From: Sulfotelmatobacter sp963788225
GTDB taxonomy: Bacteria > Acidobacteriota > Terriglobia > Terriglobales > Acidobacteriaceae
Assembly (NCBI GenBank): GCA_963788225.1
Contig: CAWBGI010000007.1
Location: forward strand, 372,001-436,000
Direction: 5' to 3'
Length of the DNA stretch: 64,000 nt
In this document: one piece after another, positions 49,782-58,395 of the stretch
Position numbering within the stretch: position 1 is the first letter of the stretch
How the letters are laid out: each line of letters begins with the position of its first letter
The notes under the pieces: model-generated
What the model was told of the DNA's origin: nothing
What the model saw: only the letters and a program-made list of their open reading frames with translations
Database searches by the model: none
Translations under genes and position numbers: made by a program

Positions 49782-51125
49782 CTATTTCCATCTGGCAAAG
49801 ATACGCTTGTATTCCTCTTCGGCCGCCTTGGCGGCATTCTCCGGGGTTTCATCGCCGCGCGCCACTTTGGCGAACATGGTGGGAATGACCCAGGTCTTAA
49901 ACGCCTCATCGATGCCCGCCGTGGCATAACCAGGATATCCGACGTTGGTCGCCCAATCGAGTACGTTGCCGAGCACTTTATATTTGTCCGCGGGATTGGC
50001 CCGCGAATCATAGGAGATTTCCTTCTTCAGATCCGGAACCGTGCTGGGGAAGCACGGGAAGTTGTAAAACTGCCCGGCCGCAAACGAGTCATGGAAAGCG
50101 TCAATGAAATCGACCAGGAATTGTTGCGCGCCCTCCTTGTTCTCGGCGAAATCCCAGACCACGTAGGAGTTCATGACGTGCTCGGCGGCGATGCGGCGCA
50201 CTGGCCCTTTCGGCGCCGCGCAAATCATGATCTTCGAATCGATGGGAAGGTGTTCCCTCTCCGCTTGGCGACTGATTGAGATGGCATTCGCGACATAGGA
50301 GACACGGCCCGCAAGCATGGCCTGATTGTTGGAAGGCGGCGTCCAGGTAAAGACTTCAGGAGTTTCAGATTCCTGATAAATCGCCTTCATGAACTTCAGG
50401 GCCTCGATCGTCTCCTTGGAATTGATGGTGACGTTGCCGTTTTCATCCTGCTCGGCGCCGCCAAACGACCACAGCAGGGCTCGCATGGCCATACTGGTGT
50501 CGAGTTCCTGAGAAAGGCCCAAGCCGCAAGGATGGCCCGTTTTGTCTCTGATCTTCTTGGCGCCCGCGCGCACGTCCTCCCAGCTATCGGGACCATTCGC
50601 GTAACCAGCTTCCGTCCACCAGTCCTTATGCCAGTTGCCGGGATCGGGGACGTACGAATCGGAAAATGCGAAATAGCGCTTGGTCTTGGGATTGTAGGTC
50701 AACTTATGCGCCAGTTCGATTTTCTTGCCGTGCTTCTTTTCCACCTCCTGGTACACATGGGACATGTCCAGGGTCTGCTTCTCGTAGGCCGCGGGCGGCG
50801 AGTTGAACATGAAAATGTCGTGCCCCTTCCGTGCTGAGGCCTCCGAAGCGGCTTTCGCGGGCACATCGACCGTGTTGATGTGATCGACGATCACGTTCGT
50901 GTCGTGCTTCTGTCCCCACTGCTTGCAGAAGGTGCCGTCGAACCAGGTGTCGTAGGCGGGAACGAAATGACTCCATTGAAGTATCTTCAGCGTCTTCTGC
51001 TGCGCTGCAGCTTTTTCAGGAAAAAGAAAAAATGGGCCGGAAGCTACACCAACTGCGAGAGCGCCGCTACCCGTCCATTTGATGAAATCTCGACGTGACA
51101 GCCCTTCCTGTTTTCGCTTCGCCAT
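49782..51125 (-). CDS. Sugar ABC importer substrate-binding protein, Tat-exported
   Basis: ATG 51125 with GGAGG 9 bases upstream gives 447 residues. The N-terminus has a twin-arginine signal (LSRRDFIKWTGSGALAVGVA) rather than a Sec signal. The mature part follows the MalE/UgpB-type fold (KTLKILQWSHFVPAYDTWFD, MSHVYQEVEKKHGKKI, LSQELDTSMAMRALLWSFGG). Tat export of a sugar binding protein is found in several phyla and implies folding before export. The ligand is unknown; an oligosaccharide or glycerophosphodiester fits the ATPase type. It is first in the operon. Confidence 0.9.
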   Translation of the reverse strand: MAKRKQEGLSRRDFIKWTGSGALAVGVASGPFFLFPEKAAAQQKTLKILQWSHFVPAYDTWFDGTFCKQWGQKHDTNVIVDHINTVDVPAKAASEASARKGHDIFMFNSPPAAYEKQTLDMSHVYQEVEKKHGKKIELAHKLTYNPKTKRYFAFSDSYVPDPGNWHKDWWTEAGYANGPDSWEDVRAGAKKIRDKTGHPCGLGLSQELDTSMAMRALLWSFGGAEQDENGNVTINSKETIEALKFMKAIYQESETPEVFTWTPPSNNQAMLAGRVSYVANAISISRQAEREHLPIDSKIMICAAPKGPVRRIAAEHVMNSYVVWDFAENKEGAQQFLVDFIDAFHDSFAAGQFYNFPCFPSTVPDLKKEISYDSRANPADKYKVLGNVLDWATNVGYPGYATAGIDEAFKTWVIPTMFAKVARGDETPENAAKAAEEEYKRIFARWK

Positions 51126-51226
51126 CTCTGTTACCCTCCGGGAAAAAAGATGTGGCGGGAAAGTTCGCCCCAAAATCGAGCGAGCCTAGCCGAACCGATA
51201 ATGCTACCGCGCAGGCCCGCGAGTCA

Positions 51227-51515
51227 AACGGGGACGGACACAATTACGTTGCGTCGCCAAAGTTGGTTCTCTTCGGGCATCGCTTCGCGGCCATCGCGGG
51301 GGCGGGACCGCGGGTGGGGCCCACACTGGCGGCGCAGTTTGGCTTTGCCCCCGGCTTTTTGTAGATATTGATCGGCGGGGTCCCGGGTAAACGTGCGCCG
51401 GAGTGGTGCGGCGATCGTCGAGCGCCAGCGCCTTGGCGGCAATAAACGCACTGTAATAACGGTAGGCAATAGCGTATGCACACAGAGCACCCAACAGCAC
51501 CGGGAAGGTATTCAT
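51227..51515. pseudogene. Relic of cstA with an internally inverted segment
   Basis: The minus strand from ATG 51515 to about 51387 encodes the N-terminus of CstA peptide/pyruvate transporters (LCAYAIAYRYYSAFIAAKAL, then DDRRTTPAH). The next stretch expected in CstA (DGHNY, then VLFGHRFAAIAGAGP and GPTLAAQFGF) is present, but on the plus strand at 51227-51361. So residues about 1-43 and about 46-90 of one gene face opposite ways. The remaining roughly 500 residues of CstA are absent. The gene cannot function. Confidence 0.82.
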
Positions 51516-51639
51516 TATTCGCTCCAAGTCCGGCAGGGAGTGGCGTCCCGCCAGCCCAATCGAACGCATCCTACACCCATCGTCGAATTCGACACAACGT
51601 CTTCTTTGGCGGAAACCAGCTTAACGGGCACAAACTAAC

Positions 51640-51680
51640 AGCTCCTGCGGGATCGTTCAGAGAACAATCCCGCAGGAGCT
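51640..51680. terminator. Perfect 14-bp hairpin after the outer-membrane protein gene
   Basis: AGCTCCTGCGGGAT (51640-51653) and its exact reverse complement (51667-51680) with a 13-base loop, 18 bases beyond the stop of the minus-strand gene at 51698. The flanking T-run is weak, but the position and stem strength fit a terminator. Confidence 0.75.
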
Positions 51681-51697
51681 TGGTTTGCCGAATCCAA

Positions 51698-53743
51698 TCA
51701 GAAGGTAAAGATTGGTCCGAACTCGTTGCGCCAGTTGTGGGCTTGCCGGGTAACACCGCCCTCAAATGGGAGATACTCTTTTGTGATCACGCCACCGGCC
51801 TCGTGGTTATTGGCCGTGAAAGTGACGATGTAGCTGGCCTCGTGTACAAACGTCACCCACTTGTTCAAGCGATAAGTGAGTGAAACGGTGTCAAGGTCAG
51901 TGCGCCCCAGATGATTGCCATGCTGGGCATCGGCATAGTTAGACCGGTCAGTGCCCCATTGCATGTGAAGCACCCAACCGGAGTTGAGACCCTCCGGGTT
52001 AGCGCGGAAGATGCGCGAGAGGGGGAAACTGGCCTCTGCGAACCCGCCGGATCCGCCGATGGGCTGGAGTTTGGCCGCACGAACCGGCGTTCCCTGGCAA
52101 TTGATGATGTCGGTGCCGCCAGAAATTCCACCTGCGCAACCGAACGTAATGGAACGTCCGCTTTCGGAAACGCCAGTCCCCACAACCCCGCTCTCGGGGA
52201 ACACGACGCCTGTGTTCGAGAACACATCGTTGAGTTGGTCGGCAAAGAAGAATCGCATGTCGTTTCCGCGATAGAAGCTGGCGACGAAAGTCACCCAGGG
52301 GGTGGGCAGTTGAAGCTCAGCGCTATAAATGTTCTGCGGATTGCCGGCTTGCGTTCCTGTCGGGAACAACTGCTCCAGAGTGCAGGAGCCGGTGGAGCAG
52401 GCGGTGGTGTTGGTGGCATTGAGTACGGTGTCAGTCGTCGAAAATCCAATATTCGGCGTAGTCGCGCTGGTGAATATCGGGCCGACGGTGCAGGGCAATA
52501 CAGTGCAAGTTACGCTGGTTGGCAGTTGTGCCGCGTGGGGAATAATTTCGTTCACGCGGGAGTGATGGCCGCTGAAAATCAGCTGTGCGGGTGCTACACC
52601 CCTCCAGTTGTGCGAGAGCGGGAATTGGAAGACCACGCGGGCTTCAACCCCAGGCTCATCGGATTCCGCCCCAGCCCGGTCGCCGAAGCGCAAGTGCTGA
52701 TCCGTAGTGAGCGCTGACGAACCGGCAGTCGCCAGCACCAATGCGACCTCCGGCTGAATCTTCAGCTCGCCGGCATGGAACTGCACACCGGTCTTGAATT
52801 GCGGAATACGCTCATAGAGCGAGCCCATGCCGACGCCCAGTCCCGTAGTCTCGAACAACGCGGGCAGACTGGACGAACCGAGCAAGGACCAATCCTGGCC
52901 AAACTCCACGAACCATGGGAGTTCGCCAAGTTTGTGGTCCAGGCGCATCCAGGCGAGACGGAGAGTGAACTCGTTGGATCTCACCGAGCTGATGTTGCGG
53001 TTGCTGACGTCGGTGTAGTCGCCTTCAAAGTCGCCTTCCACCCGTCCGGTGATGGTGAAGCCTGAGTTCTTCGGCACCCATTCGGTCTGCAAGCCAATGC
53101 GGAAGCTGCGGGCCTTCAAATGGACTTGAGGATCGGACGTGGGGCCGGTATCGCCGAGCAACAATGGTAGTGGCCAGTCCTGGCTGCCGAACGTGGGGCC
53201 GCCACTGGAGGCCGTGTCGGAGACGGCGCTGGCTTTGTAGAAGCCGTACAGCTTCATATTCGCGCCGCTGCCCAGGTGGAGGTCGGGAATCATTCCTCCT
53301 TGCTTGGGTATGTCGATGGGCAATACGCGCAGAGGCGCAATGGCCGGAATGATTGGTGGCTCAGAGGGAGGTGGCGTTGGTTGCGTGGCTGAAGAAGCCG
53401 GAGCCACACTGGCGGTGTGCAGCACGGCGTCTGACACGTGCGCCTTGGGAGCATCCATGGCGACCGGCGTCACAGTCGCTGTGGGAACGGTGGCTGTGTA
53501 CTCCTGCGAGCTGATCAGGCCTTTCTCTACAAGTAATTTGGCGAGGCGTACGTTGGCGTCTTCCGGAGAGGACGCCTGGTTGATCATCGCGACTTCGCTG
53601 GGAGACAGAATTCCCTTGGACTGCAGCAATTGCGCGAGAGGATTGTTGTTGGTTGCGTGATTATCCTGCTGCTGGGCTATGGCCGGTAAAGCCAGCACAG
53701 CGGCAGAAATCAACAAAATCAGAAGCGAGACGGCTTTTTTCAT
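51698..53743 (-). CDS. Outer-membrane beta-barrel protein, porin-like
   Basis: A 681-residue exported protein with a signal peptide (AVSLLILLISAAVLALPAIA). An N-terminal helical part (NPLAQLLQSKGILSPSEVAM) is followed by a Pro-rich linker and then, from about residue 165, alternating strands that start MKLYGFYKASAVSDTA, with many aromatic belts. It ends WRNEFGPIFTF, so the last residue is Phe, the outer-membrane sorting signal. This resembles DcaP-type porins, but the assignment is by pattern only. A 14-bp hairpin follows the gene and an operator-like palindrome precedes it by about 85 bases. Confidence 0.78.
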   Translation of the reverse strand: MKKAVSLLILLISAAVLALPAIAQQQDNHATNNNPLAQLLQSKGILSPSEVAMINQASSPEDANVRLAKLLVEKGLISSQEYTATVPTATVTPVAMDAPKAHVSDAVLHTASVAPASSATQPTPPPSEPPIIPAIAPLRVLPIDIPKQGGMIPDLHLGSGANMKLYGFYKASAVSDTASSGGPTFGSQDWPLPLLLGDTGPTSDPQVHLKARSFRIGLQTEWVPKNSGFTITGRVEGDFEGDYTDVSNRNISSVRSNEFTLRLAWMRLDHKLGELPWFVEFGQDWSLLGSSSLPALFETTGLGVGMGSLYERIPQFKTGVQFHAGELKIQPEVALVLATAGSSALTTDQHLRFGDRAGAESDEPGVEARVVFQFPLSHNWRGVAPAQLIFSGHHSRVNEIIPHAAQLPTSVTCTVLPCTVGPIFTSATTPNIGFSTTDTVLNATNTTACSTGSCTLEQLFPTGTQAGNPQNIYSAELQLPTPWVTFVASFYRGNDMRFFFADQLNDVFSNTGVVFPESGVVGTGVSESGRSITFGCAGGISGGTDIINCQGTPVRAAKLQPIGGSGGFAEASFPLSRIFRANPEGLNSGWVLHMQWGTDRSNYADAQHGNHLGRTDLDTVSLTYRLNKWVTFVHEASYIVTFTANNHEAGGVITKEYLPFEGGVTRQAHNWRNEFGPIFTF

Positions 53744-54078
53744 TGGAAACAGCCTCCATAGGAAAGAGTTTTGGGAGCGTTGGAGACAGCAGATAAGGTT
53801 CTGCGTTCGACGTCGGTTTTACGGTGACCGGCATCACAGTCCAGTGTGATCGACCGGTCAGCCCGACGTTGAGAGCCGTGCTTCGAACCGGTTCTTCAAA
53901 CTGACGACAGCGATAGCCGCCGCAGGTCAAGAGGGAAACCCGGGATCAGTGATCGACATATTTGCCCCCGATCACAAAGCTGGGACGAGGCAACTACATA
54001 CTGGCCCTGCTAGTCGAATGTCAAGCTATTTCGGCGCAGCGGGGTTAAAATGTCGCTGCCGTTGGGAAAGGATCGCAC
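53744..54078. other. Intergenic region upstream of the porin-like gene
   Basis: 335 bases. It holds the palindrome at 53826-53859, and near its right end the region leading into the fatty-acid-transporter relic. No other gene is seen. Confidence 0.5.
53826..53859. promoter_or_regulatory. Extended palindrome, candidate operator or leader hairpin
   Basis: GACCGG-C-ATCACA-N6-TGTGAT-CGA-CCGGTC: two nested inverted pairs centred at about 53842, 83 to 116 bases before the ATG at 53743. The inner ATCACA/TGTGAT pair has the opposite half-site order to CRP, so it is not a CRP site. Its role is unknown. Confidence 0.5.
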
Positions 54079-54224
54079 ATGCACACGCCCCCAGAAGCAC
54101 AACAGCCGCGCAGGAGCAACACCTTGTCCGCTTTGGCTTGGGCCTCGCCCGCTGGAGTGAACGATGGTTTCCCGATCCGCTGGTTTTTGCGCTGCTGGGA
54201 ATCGTGGTGGTCTTCATGAAGTAG
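54079..54224 (+). pseudogene. Relic of a short-chain fatty acid transporter (AtoE-like)
   Basis: After an AAGGA and ATG 54079, a short sequence shifts frame into LVRFGLGLARWSERWFPDPL then VFALLGIVVV, the N-terminus of AtoE-type short-chain fatty acid transporters (normally about 450 residues), and ends at a stop at 54222. Everything after the first helix is missing. tRNA-Lys begins 46 bases away. Confidence 0.72.
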
Positions 54225-54269
54225 CACGTGGGCCGTGAGTTCTCGCAGCCTTCGGACTTTGCGGACGAT

Positions 54270-54345
<76 letters not shown>

Positions 54346-54376
54346 CGAGGGGGAATTACTGGCGGGACAATTTGTG

Positions 54377-54405
54377 ATTGTAACATTTCCGCGCACGCCG
54401 GTCAT
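54377..54405 (-). promoter_or_regulatory. Candidate promoter of tRNA-Lys
   Basis: On the minus strand ATGACC (-35, four of six) is followed by a 17-base spacer and TACAAT (-10, five of six), ending about 32 bases before the tRNA. Confidence 0.55.
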
Positions 54406-54618
54406 TGCGTGCGTACGGGTCGTGGCTGAGAAGTCCAGACAAGATCCGGGCGCACGGCGGTGTCTTCGGGCGACACCGTTCGCGTTGCCATCAGAGTTTT
54501 TGTTTTTGGAAAGACTGGGCAAACGGATTCACGAGCGGGCAGAGTGGATCGCCAGACTTGCGACTGCGATGCAAGTTGAGTGCTCGCTACTCCGCTCATG
54601 GCGAGCAGGAAGCTTGCC

Positions 54619-54966
54619 CTATGAGCGCTGGCGTGCTTCTGCGGCTAGTCCGGCGGAGGCTTCGCTGGCTGCGGGACGGCGCGGGGGCAGAGCATCCGGC
54701 TTCATGCTGGGGCGCCGCTCGACCGTGCCGATTACGGGAGCGTCATCCATTCCATCGGCGTAGGCCATGGAGACGAAGCGCTGCTCGGAACACAAGCGAT
54801 CGATCAGCCGCTGCTGGCCGCTGCTGAGCACGGCGTGCGGGAGAATGGGGAAGTTACGGAACATCCACAGAAAATAAACACGCTGAAGAAACGATGGCAT
54901 CAAGTAGCGTGGTCCGATGGGAGTTTGCACTTGCACCACGCCGTCCGATAATTTCTCAATCCACAT
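54619..54966 (-). CDS. Conserved hypothetical protein
   Basis: A 115-residue protein starting MWIEKLSDGVVQVQTPIGPR. It has a short hydrophobic patch (FLQRVYFLWMFRNFPILPHA), a segment QQRLIDRLCSEQRFVSMAYA, and an Ala/Pro/Arg-rich tail. No domain is recognised. The gene stands alone, upstream of the PilZ region, and may be real on the strength of its coherent N-terminal half. Confidence 0.5.
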   Translation of the reverse strand: MWIEKLSDGVVQVQTPIGPRYLMPSFLQRVYFLWMFRNFPILPHAVLSSGQQRLIDRLCSEQRFVSMAYADGMDDAPVIGTVERRPSMKPDALPPRRPAASEASAGLAAEARQRS

Positions 54967-55147
54967 ACTAGGCCCACCTGAGTACTGAATCTGGCCAGAG
55001 CAATTCCAGGGCCGCTATTATTGCACCAAGGTCGATGCCAGGGGAAGCGATTTTTCACAGATTTCCGAAAATTCCTTCAAAAGGCGGGCAAGTCTTGCCT
55101 TGGGCTGGGCAGATTTGTTCGGGTTTCGGAGGCCTGAGGTCGTGGGA

Positions 55148-55254
55148 GCGCTCCAATCAGCGCTCGACAATTGGCTATTAGCCGCTGGCATTCAGCGATG
55201 ACCAACCCAAGGCACTTATGGCTGATTGCTAAATGCTAATTGCTGAGTGCTGCG
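55148..55254. repeat. Heptad inverted-repeat element (GCTGATT type, 3' of pilZ)
   Basis: Right arm units GGCTGAT, TGCTAAA, TGCTAAT, TGCTGAG, TGCTGCG (55220-55254). The left arm on the minus strand is GCTGAAT, GCCAGCG, GCTAATA, GCCAATT, GTCGAGC, GCTGATT (55148-55195). The right edge lies 2 bases from the stop of the PilZ gene. Confidence 0.8.
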
Positions 55255-55256
55255 AT

Positions 55257-55583
55257 CTAGGCGGGAATCTCCGGCAGAATGTCCATGCGCTGGATCTCGG
55301 CGGCGACGCCAAAGTTCGTGCCCTGGCCTTGTTCCACCCGCAATACGCGGGCATGGCAGCAGACCCAGCACTTCTCCCCGGAGGTCAGCTCGGGAGGAAG
55401 GATCAGGACCAACTCCACATCGGAGCCCTCCGCCATGCGGGAGTTGGTATAGAGGAATACGCCATTCGTGCTGACGTCGCGAGTTTGGGCACTCAATTCC
55501 GCATTGGCCGCGGCGCCGCGGACGCGCACCGGCAGCTTGGCAACGACTCTTTTGCGGGAACGGCGATCGATGTTAGGCGTCAT
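55257..55583 (-). CDS. PilZ-domain protein
   Basis: A 108-residue single-domain PilZ protein. RRSRKR near residue 7 supplies the RxxxR motif and DVSTNGVFL near 38 supplies the DxSxxG motif, both needed to bind cyclic di-GMP. The domain ends with CHARVLRVEQGQGTNFGVAA. It is probably a c-di-GMP effector for motility, exopolysaccharide or attachment; no partner gene is adjacent. The gene is flanked on both sides by heptad hairpins of related sequence. Confidence 0.88.
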   Translation of the reverse strand: MTPNIDRRSRKRVVAKLPVRVRGAAANAELSAQTRDVSTNGVFLYTNSRMAEGSDVELVLILPPELTSGEKCWVCCHARVLRVEQGQGTNFGVAAEIQRMDILPEIPA

Positions 55584-55654
55584 TAATCGAATCGGACCCC
55601 ATCCTAAGGCAAATCTTAAATCGGACTCGCATCTGCGCCAGCAGAGATGGAGAT

Positions 55655-55752
55655 CTCAGCACTCAGCATTCAGCGCTCAGCATTCAGCGCTCAGCCATGG
55701 CCAGACTGAGGCCCTTACCGACTCAATGCTAAGTGCTGAATGCTGAATGCTG
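55655..55752. repeat. Heptad inverted-repeat element (CTCAGCA type, 5' of pilZ)
   Basis: Left arm units CTCAGCA, CTCAGCA, TTCAGCG, CTCAGCA, TTCAGCG, CTCAGCC (55655-55696). The right arm on the minus strand is CAGCATT, CAGCATT, CAGCACT, TAGCATT (55724-55752). The unit word is close to that of the element 3' of the PilZ gene. Confidence 0.85.
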
Positions 55753-55807
55753 CTCTTGGCCGGCGTTCGACAGTATAGACCAACTCAGAAATATGGGTTG
55801 TGCAATT

Positions 55808-57340
55808 TTACATTTCGGGGCGGCGCAGGCGTGCGGCGGGGACCACCAGGGCCTGTTCCATCGTAGGAACGTTAGTTCCTCGCAGCCTGGCCTCGGCATG
55901 AGCCAGTTTTTCGGATTGGTTCGTCTGGTAGTAGGCCTGCACCAGCAGTTCCATGGTGAAGGGATTGTCCTGGTCTTCTTCGAGATAAATGATGGCTTCT
56001 TCGACTTTCTTCTGATCAATATTCTTCTGATCTGCGTTGTTGTCTGCGCTCGCCTGATCCATGAGCAGCGTTCCGGCGGCGCCGTTGTAAGAACTCTGGA
56101 TAACGCGGTTGCGGCTGCCGGTCGCCATAACCTCAAGTTGCTTCAGAGACTGATCGGCCAGGGCAGAGTTGTGGGCGTGCTCGGCGCGCACAGCACGGTT
56201 GCGCAGAATGCGCGACAGTTCTTCGTCTTTGTCCGATTTCGTAATCGCGCTGCCGTGTACGAGCGACTCCTCGGCATCTTGCAGAAATTTCAACGCCGCT
56301 TTGTCGTCGGTTTGGTACTCGGCCAGGTGCCGCAGCGCCTGCGCCTCCTGCAGGTTCTGCTCCTTGGCGTGAGCGGTCTGCGCAATTTCCTGGAACGCGG
56401 CGTCGGCTTCGGCAAACTTGCCGTCGCGCACCCAGGTCATCGCCTTCTGCATGCCGTAATTCAGCCGGTCCGCTTCGTTATGCGCATCACGGATGGCCTT
56501 GTCGTATTCAATGCGCGCCTGCTCCTGGTTTTCCATCAGGGCGTAAGTATCTCCCAAGCCAACTTGCGAGGTGACGAAGTCAGGATCGATCTTCAACGCG
56601 GCATGGTAGTGCTGCAACGATCCCTCAAAGTTCCCCGCCATGCGCAGCAGTTCGCCGTAAGAATCCTGCGGATTCGGTTCCGTGGGCAGCAACGCGACGT
56701 AGCGATCCATGGCGGCAAAAGCTTTGGCAAATTCCCGGCTGCGGGCGTACTCGTACGCCAGGTCGTTCAGGGCGGCAGGATAATTCTTGTCGATGGAAAG
56801 CGCTTTCTCAAGCAGCCTCCGCGCCTGATCGTCGCCGTTCTCGTTCATCAGCCAGTTGGCGGCGAGATAGAGCACGCGCTTGTCCTTGGGATACATCTCG
56901 AGCATGTCGTTCATGGCGGAGATGCCGCCGAGGAAGTCGCCTTCCTGCACTTTGGCAATCCAGGCGATCATCAACTGCTCTCCCGGCGTGAGCTTGGGCG
57001 CGAGGGCTTTGGCCTTTTCGCGGGCCGCGCTCACTTCTTTGGGATCGCTGCTGTTGAAGGCAATCCAGGCCCAGGCCAGGGCGAGATTGGGATCGGCCTT
57101 AACGGCGGCGCGCCACTCGTCATTGCAGCGCTCGATATAAAGATTCTCGTAGTCGGCCATGCCCTTCTGGTAGAGAGCACGAGCCTCTGGCGATGAAGTG
57201 GTGACGGGCAGCGAAACCGCGTCAGACTGCTTGACGTGGTGGGCATAAAGTGGCGCGGAAAAGCACACGCCACAGACGATGACGATAAGAACGGCATCGA
57301 TGGAGCGACGCATCAGCAGGGTGCAGTGATTCTCGCCCAT
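55808..57340 (-). CDS. Exported TPR protein
   Basis: ATG 57340 gives 510 residues. A signal peptide (SIDAVLIVIVCGVCFSAPLY) is followed by about ten TPR units (ALYQKGMADYENLYIERCND, ALNDLAYEYARSREFAKAFA, SQVGLGDTYALMENQEQARI). It starts at the last base of the upstream stop (TAATG), so translation is coupled to the coiled-coil gene at 57340-58107. The pair probably forms a periplasmic complex; no enzymatic domain is present. The 102 in-frame bases upstream of 57340 overlap that gene. Confidence 0.85.
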   Translation of the reverse strand: MGENHCTLLMRRSIDAVLIVIVCGVCFSAPLYAHHVKQSDAVSLPVTTSSPEARALYQKGMADYENLYIERCNDEWRAAVKADPNLALAWAWIAFNSSDPKEVSAAREKAKALAPKLTPGEQLMIAWIAKVQEGDFLGGISAMNDMLEMYPKDKRVLYLAANWLMNENGDDQARRLLEKALSIDKNYPAALNDLAYEYARSREFAKAFAAMDRYVALLPTEPNPQDSYGELLRMAGNFEGSLQHYHAALKIDPDFVTSQVGLGDTYALMENQEQARIEYDKAIRDAHNEADRLNYGMQKAMTWVRDGKFAEADAAFQEIAQTAHAKEQNLQEAQALRHLAEYQTDDKAALKFLQDAEESLVHGSAITKSDKDEELSRILRNRAVRAEHAHNSALADQSLKQLEVMATGSRNRVIQSSYNGAAGTLLMDQASADNNADQKNIDQKKVEEAIIYLEEDQDNPFTMELLVQAYYQTNQSEKLAHAEARLRGTNVPTMEQALVVPAARLRRPEM

Positions 57341-58107
57341 TATCGGTTCCCGTCGAACATCCGGCTGCAAGCCGCCTTCATGCGCTCGCAGTTCTGGTCG
57401 AGGATGGGCTTGCCATCCGGTCCGATAGCCGGCTTCTCGCATGCTGCCGGAATCGTCTTGAGGCAGGCGGCGTTGTCGCCTTGCAGGATCGCAAGCTGGC
57501 GCTTCAGTTCAGCCTCCTTAGCCGCAGCCGCTTCGTACTGGGACTTGAGTTGACCCACATCCTCTTTCCACTTGGCGATGTTGGTCTGGTTGTTGTCCCA
57601 AATCTGCTTCAACTGGTTCAAGGTCGTGCTGAGGCTCTGGCGCTGCGGTTCCAGTGCGTTCTGTTGCTGGTCGATCTGCGCCTGTGCCTGCCGTATCTGA
57701 GCTTTGTTTGCGTCCAGTTGGTTAGCCTCGTTGTTGTACCAGTTGCAGGTGCCGCTTCCTCGGACTTCTGTGCATTGGTGGGCGTTGTGGGCCGCCACAC
57801 GTTGTTTGTAGTTGTCCACCGAGGGCTGCAGCAATTGCTGTTGGCGGTTAACTTCGTTCTGCCGCTGATTGAAGTTGCCGAGGTCCTGCTTGTACTTGTC
57901 GTTGTATTTCGTGTACGCGTCCACCGCAAACTTGATGTTGTCTTTTTGGGTGTCCAGGTCCTTGAAACGCTTCTCCATTGCTGGGTAGGACTGTTCAATG
58001 TTACTGATCTGATTCTGGAGGTCGGCGATCTGGGCGGCTTTGTTTTGAGCAAGAGCCGGGATCACCAACAGTAGAACAAACAGTGATACTGCGAAATGGC
58101 GTTTCAT
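57340..58107 (-). CDS. Exported coiled-coil protein
   Basis: A 255-residue protein with a signal peptide (FAVSLFVLLLVIPALAQNKA) and a long coiled coil at about residues 22-215 (AQIADLQNQISNIEQSYPAM, NRQQQLLQPSVDNYKQRVAA, AQIRQAQAQIDQQQNALEPQ). Cysteines cluster around the middle loop (HQCTEVRGSGTCNWY) and near the C-terminus. No family is recognised. GGGAGATAACA precedes the ATG. It is coupled by TAATG to the TPR gene downstream. Confidence 0.78.
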   Translation of the reverse strand: MKRHFAVSLFVLLLVIPALAQNKAAQIADLQNQISNIEQSYPAMEKRFKDLDTQKDNIKFAVDAYTKYNDKYKQDLGNFNQRQNEVNRQQQLLQPSVDNYKQRVAAHNAHQCTEVRGSGTCNWYNNEANQLDANKAQIRQAQAQIDQQQNALEPQRQSLSTTLNQLKQIWDNNQTNIAKWKEDVGQLKSQYEAAAAKEAELKRQLAILQGDNAACLKTIPAACEKPAIGPDGKPILDQNCERMKAACSRMFDGNR

Positions 58108-58340
58108 TGTTATCTCCCTGTGAGCTTCAATCTACTTGCTGACCTTTTAGCCCACGTACCCCCAAATGCTTCCGGTCGCCGCCGAGGAGCGGCTTCCAGT
58201 CTGCATCGCACGAGCAGTTCTGCTGCGCGTCCTCTCCATAACAGACGCTTTGGGGGAAGGATTATGACTTGAGCGTAACATCGCGGGAATCAGGCACCTA
58301 GTGACGGAAGTCGTGCGACAGGCGGGAAGGGTGTGTGCGG
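58108..58340. other. Intergenic region
   Basis: About 230 bases upstream of the coiled-coil gene and downstream of the TonB-type receptor. No further structure is seen apart from the terminator at 58341. Confidence 0.4.
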
Positions 58341-58375
58341 AAAAGAAAAGCCCCTGCCACACAGCGGCAGGGGGT
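58341..58375 (-). terminator. Intrinsic terminator of the TonB-type receptor gene
   Basis: On the minus strand a stem CCCCTGCC / GGCAGGGG is followed by CTTTTCTTTT, 20 bases beyond the receptor stop. This is a standard rho-independent signal. Confidence 0.85.
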
Positions 58376-58395
58376 CCTAATTTGAAAACGCCAGC

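Noticed and set aside
46976..51125. Biosynthetic or polysaccharide-utilisation locus around the sugar importer
   Set aside because: No glycoside hydrolase, SusD-like or biosynthetic gene is adjacent; it is an ordinary binding-protein/ATPase/permease operon.
53826..53859. CRP binding site
   Set aside because: The half-site order is TCACA-N6-TGTGA, the reverse of the CRP consensus TGTGA-N6-TCACA.
55655..55752. Possible CRISPR array in the short tandem units
   Set aside because: The units are 7 bases, degenerate, without spacers, and arranged as inverted arms.
55733..57196. 487-residue open frame on the plus strand
   Set aside because: It is antisense to the exported TPR gene and lacks a ribosome binding site or domain.
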